From Paludibacterium paludis (GTDB lineage: Bacteria > Pseudomonadota > Gammaproteobacteria > Burkholderiales > Chromobacteriaceae), in the NCBI RefSeq assembly GCF_018802605.1, contig NZ_CP069161.1, forward strand, positions 1,550,001 to 1,614,000: 64,000 bases of DNA. Reading direction: 5' to 3'. Within the stretch, counting starts at the first letter, position 1. Every line of letters starts with the position of its first letter. Made by a program: the position numbers and the translations under genes. The notes under the pieces are model-generated. The model was not told the origin of the DNA. It ran no database searches and saw nothing but the letters and a program-made list of their open reading frames with translations. Below, in pieces: positions 41,473 to 51,085 of this stretch.

Positions 41473-41501
41473 ATAATAACGGGGGACGGACTAGGGGTCA
41501 A
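41473..41501 (-). promoter_or_regulatory. Promoter of tRNA-Tyr
   Basis: On the minus strand TTGACC (41501-41496), a 17-base spacer and TATTAT (41478-41473) match sigma-70 consensus closely. The G/C-rich TCGGCC-type discriminator before the start is typical of stringently controlled stable-RNA promoters. The expected start is about five bases before the tRNA. Confidence 0.88.
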
Positions 41502-41581
41502 TAGGGCGCGGCAGTTTTTCTTGCAGGTCCGGCGTGGCGCGGTTAAGGTATCAGCCTTTTCCGAGACGCTCATCCTTTTCC

Positions 41582-42370
41582 ATGCTGAACCGGTTTTTCA
41601 TCCTCCTGTTATCGTGTCTGATTCTTTCATCTTGCCAGGACAAGTCCGGCGAACCCGCCCGTGCCGCCGCGCGGCCGGCCGCCGAACCCGCCCGTGTCGC
41701 GCTGGTCGCCGGCAAGCGCGGGGTGGGACACCGTGACTTCGTCAATGCCAAGAAAGTGTTGCCGGAGGTGTTCCGCGGTCTGGAAGAGGACTTCTACTGC
41801 GGTTGCCGCTACAGCGGCAAAACCATGGATCTGGCGTCCTGCGGCTATGCGCCGCGCAAAAACGCCGAACGCGCGTCGCGGCTGGAGTGGGAACACGTGG
41901 TGCCGGCCTGGGTGCTGGGGCACCAGCGCCAGTGCTGGCAGAACGGCGGACGCAAGGCCTGCACCGACTCGGATCCTCTTTTCGCCGCCATGGAAGGCGA
42001 TCTGGTGAATCTCGTACCGTCGATTGGCGAGGTCAATGGCGACCGCGGCAATTTTCCGTACAGCCAGTGGACGCGCGAACCCGTCCGGCAGTACGGCCAG
42101 TGCTCCACGGTGGTCGATTTCAAGGCGCGCCGCGTGCAGCCGCGCGAAGCGGTGCGCGGTCGCGCCGCGCGCATCACCCTGTACATGCATCAGCGCTGGA
42201 GCCTTTCGATGAGCCGTCAGGATCGCCAACTGATGTGCGCGTGGGCGCGCCAGTTCCCGGTCGACGATTGGGAGCGCGAACGCGACCGCCGCATCGTGGC
42301 CCTTCAAGGGGAAGGCAATCCGCTGGTGTCCGACCCATCCGCCCTCGCCAGGGTCTGCCAGGGCGGCTGA
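41582..42370 (+). CDS. Endonuclease I-family secreted nuclease (lipoprotein)
   Basis: The 262-residue product resembles EndA/Vvn/Dns, a periplasmic or secreted non-specific nuclease of the beta-beta-alpha-metal class. The catalytic block is LEWEHVVPAWVLG, followed by NLVPSIGEVNGDRGNFPYSQ. Cysteine pairs (FYCGCRY and C..C in the middle) suit disulfides. The signal peptide ends in LSSC (C18), so it is likely lipidated. The ATG at 41582 gives the signal peptide directly; an upstream in-frame GTG at 41534 would add 16 residues and neither has a strong ribosome site. A terminator follows. Confidence 0.9.
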   Translation: MLNRFFILLLSCLILSSCQDKSGEPARAAARPAAEPARVALVAGKRGVGHRDFVNAKKVLPEVFRGLEEDFYCGCRYSGKTMDLASCGYAPRKNAERASRLEWEHVVPAWVLGHQRQCWQNGGRKACTDSDPLFAAMEGDLVNLVPSIGEVNGDRGNFPYSQWTREPVRQYGQCSTVVDFKARRVQPREAVRGRAARITLYMHQRWSLSMSRQDRQLMCAWARQFPVDDWERERDRRIVALQGEGNPLVSDPSALARVCQGG

Positions 42371-42422
42371 CAAGCCGCGCCGCTTGCCGTATCATCGCTT
42401 GCCGGCTGGCAAGCCTCGCGGG

Positions 42423-42457
42423 AAACGCCATGAAATCAAGTGATTGATGGCGTTTTT
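42423..42457 (+). terminator. Terminator after endonuclease I
   Basis: AAACGCCAT and ATGGCGTTT (9 bp) enclose an inner AATCA/TGATT pairing and are followed by further T, giving five in a row. A second small hairpin (GCTTGCC/GGCAAGC, 42397-42414) lies just upstream. Confidence 0.8.
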
Positions 42458-42501
42458 CGTGCCATGCCGGGCCTGTTTCACTGACCGGAGTATTGTTTCC
42501 C

Positions 42502-44433
42502 TTGACCGCGCTGCCCGCTTCCCCGTCCGACGTTCGCGTCCTGTCGATCATCCCGCCGATGACGCAGTTGAACACCCCATACCCTTCGACCGCCTATCTG
42601 ACCGGCTTCCTGCGTTCGCGGGGGGTGGATGCGCGCCAGGAGGATCTGGCGCTGGCTCTGGTGCTGGCGCTGTTCTCGAAAGAGGGTCTGCGCGCTGTGG
42701 CGGACGAGATCGACGCCATCCCCCCGAAAAAACGTTCCGGGCAGGTCAAGGCCTTCGTCGCCGGGCTGGACCGGTATCTTGCGACCATCGGACCCGCGGT
42801 CGCCTTCTTGCAGGGCCGGGACTCGACCGTGGCGCATCGTATCGCCAGCCGGGCGTTCTTGCCCGAGGGACAGCGGTTTTCCTCGCTGGACGTGTACATC
42901 GACCCGGATGATCCATACGGCGGCGACCCCCTGGCGTGGGCGTTCGGCGCGCTGGGCGTGCACGACCGGGCGCGCCATCTGGCGACCCTTTACCTCAACG
43001 ACATCTCCGATGTGCTGCGCGACGCGGTGGACGCGCGCTTCGAGTTTGTGCGCTACGCGGAATCGCTGGCGCTGAGCCAGCCGACGTTCGAACCGCTGGC
43101 CCGGGCGCTCGCCGAACCGCACAATCTGGTGGACGGCCTTTTGCATTCGCTGACGCTCGACGTCATGGAACGGCACCGGCCTCACATGGTGCTGCTCTCC
43201 GTGCCGTTTCCGGGCGCGGTGTACGCCGCTTTCCGCATCGCGCAGAGCATCAAGGCACGCTATCCGGAGACCGTGACGGTGCTCGGCGGCGGTTACGTCA
43301 ATACCGAGCTTCGCGAACTGGCGGAACCGCGGGTATTCGATTATTTCGACTACGTGACGCTGGACGATGGCGAGCGGCCGCTCCTGGCGCTGATGGAGCA
43401 CCTGGCGGGCCGGCGCGCGAAAGACCGGCTGGTGCGCACCTATGTGCGCGACGAGGGCAGGGTGCGGCGCATCGACTGGCCCGAGCCGGATGTGCCGTTC
43501 GCCGAGGTGGGCACGCCGACCTGGGACGGCCTGCCGCTCGACCGTTACCTGTCGCTGCTGGACATGCTCAATCCGATGCACCGGCTGTGGTCGGACGGGC
43601 GCTGGAACAAGCTGACGATCGCGCACGGCTGCTACTGGAAGAAATGCACCTTCTGCGATGTGTCGCTCGATTACATTTCCCGCTACGAAACGGCATCCGC
43701 CGAGCTGTTGGTTGACCGCATCGAGGCGATCATCGCCGAAACCGGCCAGACCGGCTTTCATTTCGTGGACGAGGCCGCCCCCCCGAAAATGCTCAAGGCG
43801 CTGGCCGAGGAGCTGCTGCGCCGCAATGTGGCGATTTCCTGGTGGGGCAACATCCGTTTCGAGAAGTCGTTCAGCCCCGACGTGTGCCGCCTGCTCGCGC
43901 AAAGTGGCTGCATCGCGGTATCGGGAGGGCTCGAAGTGGCGTCCGACCGGCTGCTCAAACTGATGAAGAAGGGTGTGTCGGTGGATCAGGTGGCGCGTGT
44001 CACCCATGCCTTCACCGAGGCGGGCATTCTCGTCCATGCCTACCTGATGTATGGATTCCCGACCCAGACGGTGCACGATACCGTGGACGCACTGGAGTAC
44101 GTAAGGCAGCTTTTTGACGCCAACTGCATTCAGTCGGGGTTTTTCCATCGTTTCGCCTGTACCGTGCATTCGCCGGTCGGTCAGCATCCCGAGGAATTCG
44201 GCGTCACGCTCGAGCCCCTGCCGCCTGTCACATTCGCCAAGAATGATGTGGGCTTCATCGACCCGACCGGCGTCGACCACGACCTGCTGGGCGAGGCGCT
44301 CAACAAGGCGCTGTATAACTACATGCACGGCATTGGCCTGGACGAGGATGTGCGGCGCTGGTTCTCGGTGCGGGTTCCGCGCACCCGTGTGCCGCGCCAC
44401 TTCATCGAGCGCGCGCTGTCGCGGCGCGATTGA
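42502..44433 (+). CDS. B12-binding radical SAM protein, substrate unknown
   Basis: The 643-residue product has an N-terminal cobalamin-binding-like region (VLLSVPFPGAVYAAFRIAQS, VLGGGYVNTELR) and a central radical SAM core with the [4Fe-4S] motif CYWKKCTFC (CxxxxCxxC as read; the cluster cysteines are those of HGCYWKKCTFCD). The TIM-barrel strands SGGLEVASDR and AYLMYGFPTQT are in place. Such enzymes perform methylations or rearrangements; no substrate can be named. TTG at 42502 (GGAG 11 bases before) is preferred over TTG at 42493, which is too close to the ribosome site. It stands alone and converges on the Sel1 gene, stops one base apart. Confidence 0.88.
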   Translation: MTALPASPSDVRVLSIIPPMTQLNTPYPSTAYLTGFLRSRGVDARQEDLALALVLALFSKEGLRAVADEIDAIPPKKRSGQVKAFVAGLDRYLATIGPAVAFLQGRDSTVAHRIASRAFLPEGQRFSSLDVYIDPDDPYGGDPLAWAFGALGVHDRARHLATLYLNDISDVLRDAVDARFEFVRYAESLALSQPTFEPLARALAEPHNLVDGLLHSLTLDVMERHRPHMVLLSVPFPGAVYAAFRIAQSIKARYPETVTVLGGGYVNTELRELAEPRVFDYFDYVTLDDGERPLLALMEHLAGRRAKDRLVRTYVRDEGRVRRIDWPEPDVPFAEVGTPTWDGLPLDRYLSLLDMLNPMHRLWSDGRWNKLTIAHGCYWKKCTFCDVSLDYISRYETASAELLVDRIEAIIAETGQTGFHFVDEAAPPKMLKALAEELLRRNVAISWWGNIRFEKSFSPDVCRLLAQSGCIAVSGGLEVASDRLLKLMKKGVSVDQVARVTHAFTEAGILVHAYLMYGFPTQTVHDTVDALEYVRQLFDANCIQSGFFHRFACTVHSPVGQHPEEFGVTLEPLPPVTFAKNDVGFIDPTGVDHDLLGEALNKALYNYMHGIGLDEDVRRWFSVRVPRTRVPRHFIERALSRRD

Positions 44434-44434
44434 G

Positions 44435-45163
44435 TCAGAACAGCGCCGACTGGAAGTCGCGCACCGCGTGTGCGGCCTGCGCGAAGAGTTCGTCGGACCT
44501 GGCGTCGTTCCTGGGTAGTCCCAGATCGCCGGTTCGATAGGCCATGGCGAGGGTCTGCAGCGCCGCGGGCATTTCCAGGCCCGCCGCTTTCTCGTACCAG
44601 CTCCTGGCCCGGGCGATATCCCTGTCCACCCCCAGCCCTTCCTGATAACTGATGCCCAGCTGGAACATCGCCTCGGCGCTGCCCTGTTCGGCCGCCTGGG
44701 CGAACCAGCGGTTGGCGCCGGCGTAATCGGGCTTGCCTGAGGACGGATTCTTGGCATGCAGGCCGAGCAGGCAGGCGGCATCGGGGTGCTTGAGTTTCGC
44801 CGCGGCCAGTAGCCAGGCGCGCGAGCGCTCCCTGTCCGGCGCGACCCCAGATCCCTTGGCGTACAAACGGGCCAGCCGGAACGCCGACACTCCGTCGCCG
44901 TGCCCTGCGGCGCGTTCATACCATGGCCGGGCCCGACGCCAGGCGTCGGACGTGTCCAGCGAGGCGAGCGCGTCGGCCAGCGCCCGTTCGGCGGCGGGAT
45001 TGCCGTCGGCCGCCCATGTCTTCAGATGCTGCCAGGCCATGCTGTCGCGAGCGTATTGAGCGCGGTGGCGTGCGTCGTCGATGTCGGCCTGAGCGGGGGT
45101 TTTTGCGCAAGCGGCGAGTATCAGCGCCGCTGTCGCGATCAGAGCGGATAAAGCGGGATTCAT
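44435..45163 (-). CDS. Sel1-repeat lipoprotein
   Basis: The 242-residue product has a lipoprotein signal (MNPALSALIATAALILAAC, C19) and then Sel1-like TPR repeats. Repeat cores read AFRLARLYAKGSGVAPD, AMFQLGISYQEGLGVDRD and LQTLAMAYRTGDLGL. Sel1 proteins usually scaffold protein contacts in the envelope. The start at 45163 begins the signal; an in-frame ATG at 45178 is possible and has a G-rich tract before it. It lies 65 bases downstream of the CpdB-like gene on the same strand. Confidence 0.85.
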   Translation of the reverse strand: MNPALSALIATAALILAACAKTPAQADIDDARHRAQYARDSMAWQHLKTWAADGNPAAERALADALASLDTSDAWRRARPWYERAAGHGDGVSAFRLARLYAKGSGVAPDRERSRAWLLAAAKLKHPDAACLLGLHAKNPSSGKPDYAGANRWFAQAAEQGSAEAMFQLGISYQEGLGVDRDIARARSWYEKAAGLEMPAALQTLAMAYRTGDLGLPRNDARSDELFAQAAHAVRDFQSALF

Positions 45164-45228
45164 TGCGGGTCGATCCATGCTGAAGCGCCCCCCGCCGTGA
45201 GGGGCGGAGGGCCGGTTGCTACCGGAAT

Positions 45229-47229
45229 TTACTGATTCAGGTCGATCAGGTAGGTCCACGTTCCGTCATTGTTGTCGGCGCCCTGGGTCACCCCCTGGAT
45301 GCCGGCCTGCGTCGCCGCCGCGAGCTGGTTGGCCGCGCTCTTGAAGCGGACCGGCCCCGCCGTGCTCACTCTGACGAAACTCCACGAACGGGTGGCGCCG
45401 TACTGGGCGCGGGTGAGCGTGCCGTTGGTCTTGATATAGCTGATCAGCACATCGCGGTTGGCGTCGGGCGCCTGGATGATGGTCTTGGTGCCGTCGATGC
45501 CCGGGAAGTTGCCGCCACCGCTGGCGCGGTAGTTGTTGGTCGCCACGATGAACGGCTTGCTCGGATCGATCGCCGAACCCTTGTATGTCAGGTTGACGAT
45601 GCGGCTGCCCACCGGCCGGGTGACATCGATCTGGTACTGGATATCGCCGTACAGCACATCGAAGTTGAACACCTGGAAGTTGGGGTTGAGCAGGTCCTGT
45701 GGCGCGGTGCTGGCCGGATTGATGGTGTTGAACATCTCGGCCGAGCGCTCCAGCCAGTTCTTCAGATCGGCTCCGGTGACTTTCACGGCCTGCACGGTAT
45801 TCGGGTACAGGTAGAGATCGGCCGCGTTATTGATGGCGATCGCGCCCTGGGCCACGGCGGTGTAGTCGCTGGCGCCATTGCGGCCGGCCTTGAACGGCGC
45901 GGTCACCGACAGCACCGGAATCGATGCGTATTGCGGCAAGTTGGTCTGAATGTACTTCTGCACATAATCCTGCTGGGCCATGTTGACGATCTGCATGGCG
46001 CTCACATCGCCAAGAAGCGCGAAGTAGGTGTTCATATTGAAATCGGTGTTGCCGATCGGGGTCTTGACGTAATCGATGGTGCCCTGGTGTTCGGCCGCCA
46101 CCATTTGCGCCACGGCCGGATCCGGCGCGACGAAGGTGCCGTCGGCGTTCTTGATCGAGCGGGTTTCCACCGCGGACTTGTCGTTCTGGACCACCCACTT
46201 GCCGCCCGTGTATGTGAGCGTCAGGCGGATGATGCCGAGCCGGTTGCCCCAGTTGCCGGCCATCACCGTCGGCACGCCGTTGACGAGGCCTTTGGTGTTG
46301 TCGACGCCGGTCATGTTGTTGAACTGCGAGCTCGCCACGCCGGGGTTGGGGAATACGTCGTGGGAGTGGCCGATCATCATCGCGTCGATGCCTGTTTTGG
46401 TCAGGTGCCAGCTGCCGTTTTCCATGGTCGGGCTGTAGGCCGACGGATCAAGCCCGCCGTGGGAGAGCGCCACGACCAGATTGGCGCCCTTGCCACGCAT
46501 CTCCGGAACGTAGGTGTTGGCCGTTTCGACCAGTCCGTTGGTGTAAACCTTGCCGTCCAGATTTTTCTTGTCCCAGTCCATGATGGTCGGCGGCGTAAAG
46601 CCGATGACGCCGATTTTCAGGGCGACGGGCATGGTCTTGCCGTCCGGCCCCGTTGCGGTGTAGGTGCGGTCCAGCAGGGTATACGGCTGGAAAATCGGTT
46701 TTTTGTCCTGAAGATTGGCGACGTTCGCCAAAACCTGCGGGAAAGCCGGCGATCCGCAGCGCGCCGGGGCCGCGATGCCCGGAAGCCGGAAATGGGTGTT
46801 GGTGACCTGGGAGAGGAAGGGCAGGCCATAGTTGAATTCGTGGTTGCCGATGGTGCCGGCGTCGTATTTCAGGTAGTTCATCACCTTGTGAACCGCCAGG
46901 GTATCCGAACATTTGACCGGATTGATCACCGCCTGATAGTCGCCCAGCGCGGTGCCCTGGATCAGGTCGCCGTCATCGAGCAGCAGAGTGTTCTTGTACT
47001 GGGCGCGGGCCTGATTGATCAGCGTGGCGGTGCGTTCCAGGCCGAACGTTGAATTGGCGGCCAGTTTGTAGTAGTCGTAACTCAGGATGTTCTGGTGAAT
47101 ATCGGTTGTCTCCAGCAGCGCGATGTCGACCGTGGTGCCTTCCGGAACGGAACTGCCGGTGTTGGTGCTCGAGCAGCCGGCCAGGGCGATGCCTGCCATC
47201 CCCATCAGAATTGCGTTTCTCACAAACAT
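45229..47229 (-). CDS. cpdB: CpdB-like 2',3'-cyclic phosphodiesterase/3'-nucleotidase lipoprotein
   Basis: The 666-residue product is an exported metallophosphatase with a C-terminal 5'-nucleotidase domain. Metal-site motifs are TTDIHQNIL, LLDDGDLIQG, GNHEFNYG and IGHSHDVFP. The C-terminal substrate domain has NNYRASGGGNFPG. E. coli CpdB (647 residues) scavenges 2',3'-cyclic nucleotides and 3'-nucleotides in the periplasm. Here the signal ends in LAGC (C19), indicating lipidation. The ATG at 47229 is preceded by AAAGGCAAGAA; the frame open further up has no signal-like start. It is divergent from the toxin secretion genes. Confidence 0.9.
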   Translation of the reverse strand: MFVRNAILMGMAGIALAGCSSTNTGSSVPEGTTVDIALLETTDIHQNILSYDYYKLAANSTFGLERTATLINQARAQYKNTLLLDDGDLIQGTALGDYQAVINPVKCSDTLAVHKVMNYLKYDAGTIGNHEFNYGLPFLSQVTNTHFRLPGIAAPARCGSPAFPQVLANVANLQDKKPIFQPYTLLDRTYTATGPDGKTMPVALKIGVIGFTPPTIMDWDKKNLDGKVYTNGLVETANTYVPEMRGKGANLVVALSHGGLDPSAYSPTMENGSWHLTKTGIDAMMIGHSHDVFPNPGVASSQFNNMTGVDNTKGLVNGVPTVMAGNWGNRLGIIRLTLTYTGGKWVVQNDKSAVETRSIKNADGTFVAPDPAVAQMVAAEHQGTIDYVKTPIGNTDFNMNTYFALLGDVSAMQIVNMAQQDYVQKYIQTNLPQYASIPVLSVTAPFKAGRNGASDYTAVAQGAIAINNAADLYLYPNTVQAVKVTGADLKNWLERSAEMFNTINPASTAPQDLLNPNFQVFNFDVLYGDIQYQIDVTRPVGSRIVNLTYKGSAIDPSKPFIVATNNYRASGGGNFPGIDGTKTIIQAPDANRDVLISYIKTNGTLTRAQYGATRSWSFVRVSTAGPVRFKSAANQLAAATQAGIQGVTQGADNNDGTWTYLIDLNQ

Positions 47230-47469
47230 TTCTTGCCTTTCTTGTTTTTTCGGGCATTCACATTGCCCGAAGGCAATTCTAAAGCGCCTCCGTTGTGCAT
47301 TGCTTGAGGTGAAATGAATTTTTAATGACGGATGATTCCTGTTGTAACGGTGCGTTTTCCTTGAAGACGGAAGCAACACCTTGCCGATGACGACGGAATG
47401 TTCCGCAGCGCCTCGTGTCAGCTGTTTGTAGGTTTTTATCTAAAGTTGTCTTCCAATCGCATTTTGCTA

Positions 47470-47499
47470 TTGAGCAGTTGCTGTGGCCATCACTAGACT
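47470..47499 (+). promoter_or_regulatory. Candidate promoter of the toxin secretion operon
   Basis: TTGAGC (47470-47475), an 18-base spacer and TAGACT (47494-47499) face the exporter gene. The 304-base gap 47230-47533 between the divergent genes holds no coding sequence. On the cpdB side it shows a short leader hairpin (TTCGGGCA/TGCCCGAA, 47249-47271). The predicted start site falls inside the palindrome at 47501-47525. Confidence 0.4.
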
Positions 47500-47500
47500 C

Positions 47501-47525
47501 TACTTGTAAAAAATATTTACAAGTA
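47501..47525. promoter_or_regulatory. Palindrome upstream of the exporter gene
   Basis: TACTTGTAAA (47501-47510) and TTTACAAGTA (47516-47525) form a perfect 10-base inverted repeat with a 5-base A/T spacer. It ends 8 bases before the ATG at 47534. It could be a repressor or activator site, or as RNA a hairpin masking the start; no Shine-Dalgarno sequence is visible beside it. The protein that would bind is unknown. Confidence 0.6.
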
Positions 47526-47533
47526 AATGTGTT

Positions 47534-49660
47534 ATGGCTTCAAATTATTCTTGCGCTCCCTCCGATCCGGGGCTGAGCGCCCTGGTGCTGCTTGCCCAGT
47601 ACCACGGTATCGCTGCCGATGCCGCGCAATTGGCGCATGAGTTTTCCGCGTCCGGCCGCGCCCTGTCCGAACCGGATCTGCTCAGGGCTGCCCGCGCCCT
47701 GGGGCTCAAGGCCCGTGTGGTGACGAAAACGGCGGACCGGCTCGAACACGCCGCCTTGCCGGCGCTGGCGCTGAGCGCGACAGGCGGGCATTTCATCGTG
47801 ATCCGCAAGGACGACGGGGCGGTTCTGATCATGGACCCCGACACGGGGCGGAGCGTCCTGCTTCCCGATGAGGAATTCGCCGCCCGCTACGAAGGCCGGC
47901 TTCTGGTGGTCGCGTCGCGCGCCTCCTTGCTGGGCAGCGCCGCGCATTTCGATTTCACCTGGTTCATTCCCGCGATCATCAAATACCGCCGCCCGCTGCT
48001 CGAGGTTCTTGCCGTCTCCCTGGTGCTGCAGGGGTTCGCCCTGATCACGCCGATGTTTTTCCAGGTGGTGATGGACAAGGTGCTGGTGCACCGCAGTTTC
48101 ACCACGCTGGACGTGATCGCCGTCGCGCTGGTCGCGGTCACGCTGTTCGAAGTCACGCTGTCCGCATTGCGCAGCTATGTGCTGTCCCACAGCACGACAC
48201 GCATCGATGTGGAACTTGGCGCGCGCCTGTTCCGCCATCTGTTGGGATTGCCGCTGTCGTACTTCGAGTCGCGCCGCGTCGGCGATACGGTGACGCGGGT
48301 TCGCGAGTTGGAAAACATCCGGCATTTTCTCACCGGCCAGGCGTTGACCAGCGTGATCGATCTGCTGTTTTCCTTTGTGTTCCTGATCGTGATGTGGCGT
48401 TACAGCGGCCGCTTGACTCTCGTTGTTCTGGCGTCGATTCCCTGCTATGCCGTCTGGTCGGCGGCGATTTCTCCGGTACTGCGCCGGCGGCTCGACGCGA
48501 TGTTCGCCCGCGGCGCCGACAACCAGTCGTTTCTCGTGGAGGCGGTCGGCGGCATCGGCACCATCAAGTCCATGGCGGTGGAACCGGTGATGACCCGGCG
48601 CTGGGATACACAGTTGGCCGCCTATGTGTCGGCCGCGTTCCGCGTCACCAAACTGGCCAACATCGGGCAGAACGGTGTCCAGCTGATCCAGAAGCTGGTC
48701 GGTATCGCGATCATCTGGATCGGCGTGCATCTGGTGGCCGGGGGCAAGCTGACGGTTGGGCAACTGATCGCCTTCAATATGCTGGCCGGGCATGTGGCGG
48801 CGCCTGTCATGCGCTTGGCTCAGCTTTGGCAGGATTTTCAGCAGGTGGGTATCGGTGTGGCGCGTCTGGGCGACATTCTCAACGCCAAAACCGAAGCGCC
48901 GGCGAGCCGCGTGGCGCTGCCCCCGATCGACGGGCGCATCACGCTTGACGATGTGACATTCCGCTACCGCCCCGACGGGCCGGACATCCTCAAGTCGTTC
49001 AGCCTCGACATCGAGGCCGGCTCCGTGGTCGGCATTGTCGGCCGCTCCGGCTCGGGCAAAAGCACCCTGACGCGCCTGGTTCAGCGTCTTTACGTGCCGG
49101 AAAGCGGCCGGGTGCTGATCGACGGCGCGGATCTGGCCCTCGCCGATCCGGCCTGGCTGCGTCGCCAGATCGGGGTGGTGCTGCAGGAAAACCTGCTGTT
49201 CAACCGGACCGTCCGGGAAAACATCGCGCTGGCCGACCCGGGCATGCCGCTGGAGTCGGTCATTCAGGCCGCGACGCTGGCCGGCGCCCACGACTTCATT
49301 CTGGCATTGCCGCAGGGCTACGACACCGTGGTCGGGGAGCATGGCGCGTCCTTGTCCGGCGGGCAGCGCCAGCGTATCGCCATCGCCCGGGCGCTGCTCG
49401 GCGATCCGCGCATTCTGGTGCTCGATGAAGCGACCAGCGCGCTGGATTACGAATCCGAGCATGCCGTCATGCAGAACATGCGCTCCATTTGCCGGGGACG
49501 CACCGTACTGATCATTGCCCACCGTCTTTCCACGGTGCGCTGGGTGGACCGGATCATCGCCATGGACCGGGGGCGGATCGTCGAGGACGGACGTCATGAC
49601 GAGCTGCTCGCCAAGCCTGACGGGTATTACGCCCATTTGCACAGTCTGCAAAAAGGATAA
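47534..49660 (+). CDS. Type I secretion ABC exporter (HlyB/RtxB-like)
   Basis: The 708-residue product has the size of HlyB (707). An N-terminal C39-like domain (1-130) lacks the catalytic cysteine ([14 protein letters not shown]), as in RTX exporters where it only recognises substrate. Six membrane spans lie at about 155-420. The ATPase has Walker [10 protein letters not shown] (503-511, K509), signature LSGGQ (607-611) and Walker [13 protein letters not shown]. It should form a channel with the HlyD-like adaptor three bases downstream and an outer-membrane TolC-type protein encoded elsewhere, exporting the RTX toxin at 51249-56519. The start has no clear ribosome site and sits just after a palindrome. 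Confidence 0.94.
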   Translation: MASNYSCAPSDPGLSALVLLAQYHGIAADAAQLAHEFSASGRALSEPDLLRAARALGLKARVVTKTADRLEHAALPALALSATGGHFIVIRKDDGAVLIMDPDTGRSVLLPDEEFAARYEGRLLVVASRASLLGSAAHFDFTWFIPAIIKYRRPLLEVLAVSLVLQGFALITPMFFQVVMDKVLVHRSFTTLDVIAVALVAVTLFEVTLSALRSYVLSHSTTRIDVELGARLFRHLLGLPLSYFESRRVGDTVTRVRELENIRHFLTGQALTSVIDLLFSFVFLIVMWRYSGRLTLVVLASIPCYAVWSAAISPVLRRRLDAMFARGADNQSFLVEAVGGIGTIKSMAVEPVMTRRWDTQLAAYVSAAFRVTKLANIGQNGVQLIQKLVGIAIIWIGVHLVAGGKLTVGQLIAFNMLAGHVAAPVMRLAQLWQDFQQVGIGVARLGDILNAKTEAPASRVALPPIDGRITLDDVTFRYRPDGPDILKSFSLDIEAGSVVGIVGRSGSGKSTLTRLVQRLYVPESGRVLIDGADLALADPAWLRRQIGVVLQENLLFNRTVRENIALADPGMPLESVIQAATLAGAHDFILALPQGYDTVVGEHGASLSGGQRQRIAIARALLGDPRILVLDEATSALDYESEHAVMQNMRSICRGRTVLIIAHRLSTVRWVDRIIAMDRGRIVEDGRHDELLAKPDGYYAHLHSLQKG

Positions 49661-49663
49661 GCC

Positions 49664-51085
49664 ATGAAAATCGGTTTAGAGGCGCTGGCGGCGCTCTGCC
49701 GTCGTTACGGGGAGGTGTTCGTCACGGCGTGGCGTCATCGCGCGCAATTCGAACCCGTCCGGCGGGCCAACGATGAAAGGGAGTTCCTGCCCGCTCACCT
49801 GGAGCTGATCGAGACTCCCGTATCGCCCCTGCCCATGTGGACGATTCGCCTCCTGATCCTGATCGCGGTGCTGACCGTGGCGTGGGCCGCTGTCGGGCGC
49901 ATGGATATCGTGGCCGTGTCCACCGGGCGGATTGTATCGGGCGGCCGCACCAAAATGATCCAGCCCGCCCAGGGCGCCGTGGTCAGCGCCATCAAGGTCC
50001 GCGACGGGCAGCATGTCGCGGCGGGCGAACTCCTGCTCGAACTCGATGCGGTGGGGGCCGACGCCGATCACCGCAAGACCGGTGATGCGCTGCGCACGGC
50101 GTACCTCGATGCGTCGCGTTTTGAAGGTTTGCTGCGCGCCGCCGACTCGGGGACATCGCCCAGGCTGGCCGCCGTTGACGGGGTGGAGCCGTCGCGGCTC
50201 GCCGCCGAAGTCTCGCTCGCCGAAGGGCAATGGCGGGCCTACCAGTCGCGCCGCGACGCGCTGTCCGCCGTGCTCGCCCAGCGCGAGGCGGAACTGGCGA
50301 CTTTGCAGCAGCAGATCCGCAAGCTGCAAGGCAGCGCCCTCATGGCGCAAGAGCGGGAAAAGGATTACCGGGATCTGTTGGCGAAAAATTTCGTATCGCG
50401 TCATGCCTATCTGGAGAAGCAGCAACAGCACGCCGAGCTGCAAAGCGAGATCGCCGTGCAGCAAAGCCGGGTGAAAGAAGTGCGGGCAACGCTGGCGAGT
50501 CAGCGTCAGGAACTGGCGTCGCTGCGCGCGGAGTTCCGCAAGGATGCGCTCGATCAGCTGCGGCAGGCGAACGAACGCATCGCGCAACTGCAGGAAGAAA
50601 TCCGGAAAACCGGCGCTCAGCAAAGCCGGATGCGGCTGGTGTCACCCGTTGCCGGCACGGTGCAGCAACTGGCGATCCATACGGTGGGCGGCGTTGTGAC
50701 GGAAGCCCAGCCCCTGATGGCCATCGTGCCGGACGGCGACGCGCTGGAGGCCGAAACCTGGATCGACAACCAGGACATCGGGTTCGTGCGGCCGGGCCAA
50801 AGCGTTGTCGTCAAGGTCGACAGTTTTCCCTATACCCGTTACGGCTACCTCGAAGGCACCGTCGAGAGCGTGTCCAGCGACGCGGTGCGCGACGAGAGCC
50901 GCGGCTGGGGATTCACGGCGCGCATCCGTCTGAAGCGCGACAGGCTGGTGATCGACGGCAAACCGGTGAAGCTGACGCCCGGCATGACAGTGAGCGCCGA
51001 AATCAGAACCGGCACCCGGCGGGTGATCAGTTATTTCCTCGGTCCGTTACAGGAGTACGCCAGCGAGAGTTTCCGGGAGCGTTAA
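49664..51085 (+). CDS. Type I secretion adaptor (HlyD-like)
   Basis: The 473-residue product (HlyD has 478) is the membrane-fusion protein of the exporter. It has a cytosolic N-terminal stretch, one span at about 58-78 (WTIRLLILIAVLTVAWAAVG), two lipoyl half-motifs (RTKMIQPAQGAVVSAIKV-like and SPVAGTVQQLAIHTVGG), and between them long coiled-coil helices (about 150-320). The C-terminus matches the HlyD end (LTPGMTVSAEIRTGTRRVI). AAAAGGA precedes the ATG, which lies three bases after the exporter stop. No HlyC-type acyltransferase gene accompanies the pair. Confidence 0.93.
   Translation: MKIGLEALAALCRRYGEVFVTAWRHRAQFEPVRRANDEREFLPAHLELIETPVSPLPMWTIRLLILIAVLTVAWAAVGRMDIVAVSTGRIVSGGRTKMIQPAQGAVVSAIKVRDGQHVAAGELLLELDAVGADADHRKTGDALRTAYLDASRFEGLLRAADSGTSPRLAAVDGVEPSRLAAEVSLAEGQWRAYQSRRDALSAVLAQREAELATLQQQIRKLQGSALMAQEREKDYRDLLAKNFVSRHAYLEKQQQHAELQSEIAVQQSRVKEVRATLASQRQELASLRAEFRKDALDQLRQANERIAQLQEEIRKTGAQQSRMRLVSPVAGTVQQLAIHTVGGVVTEAQPLMAIVPDGDALEAETWIDNQDIGFVRPGQSVVVKVDSFPYTRYGYLEGTVESVSSDAVRDESRGWGFTARIRLKRDRLVIDGKPVKLTPGMTVSAEIRTGTRRVISYFLGPLQEYASESFRER

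Noticed and set aside
47540..49651. 703-codon open frame opposite the exporter gene
   Set aside because: It is antisense to a well-supported ABC exporter and has a random-looking sequence.
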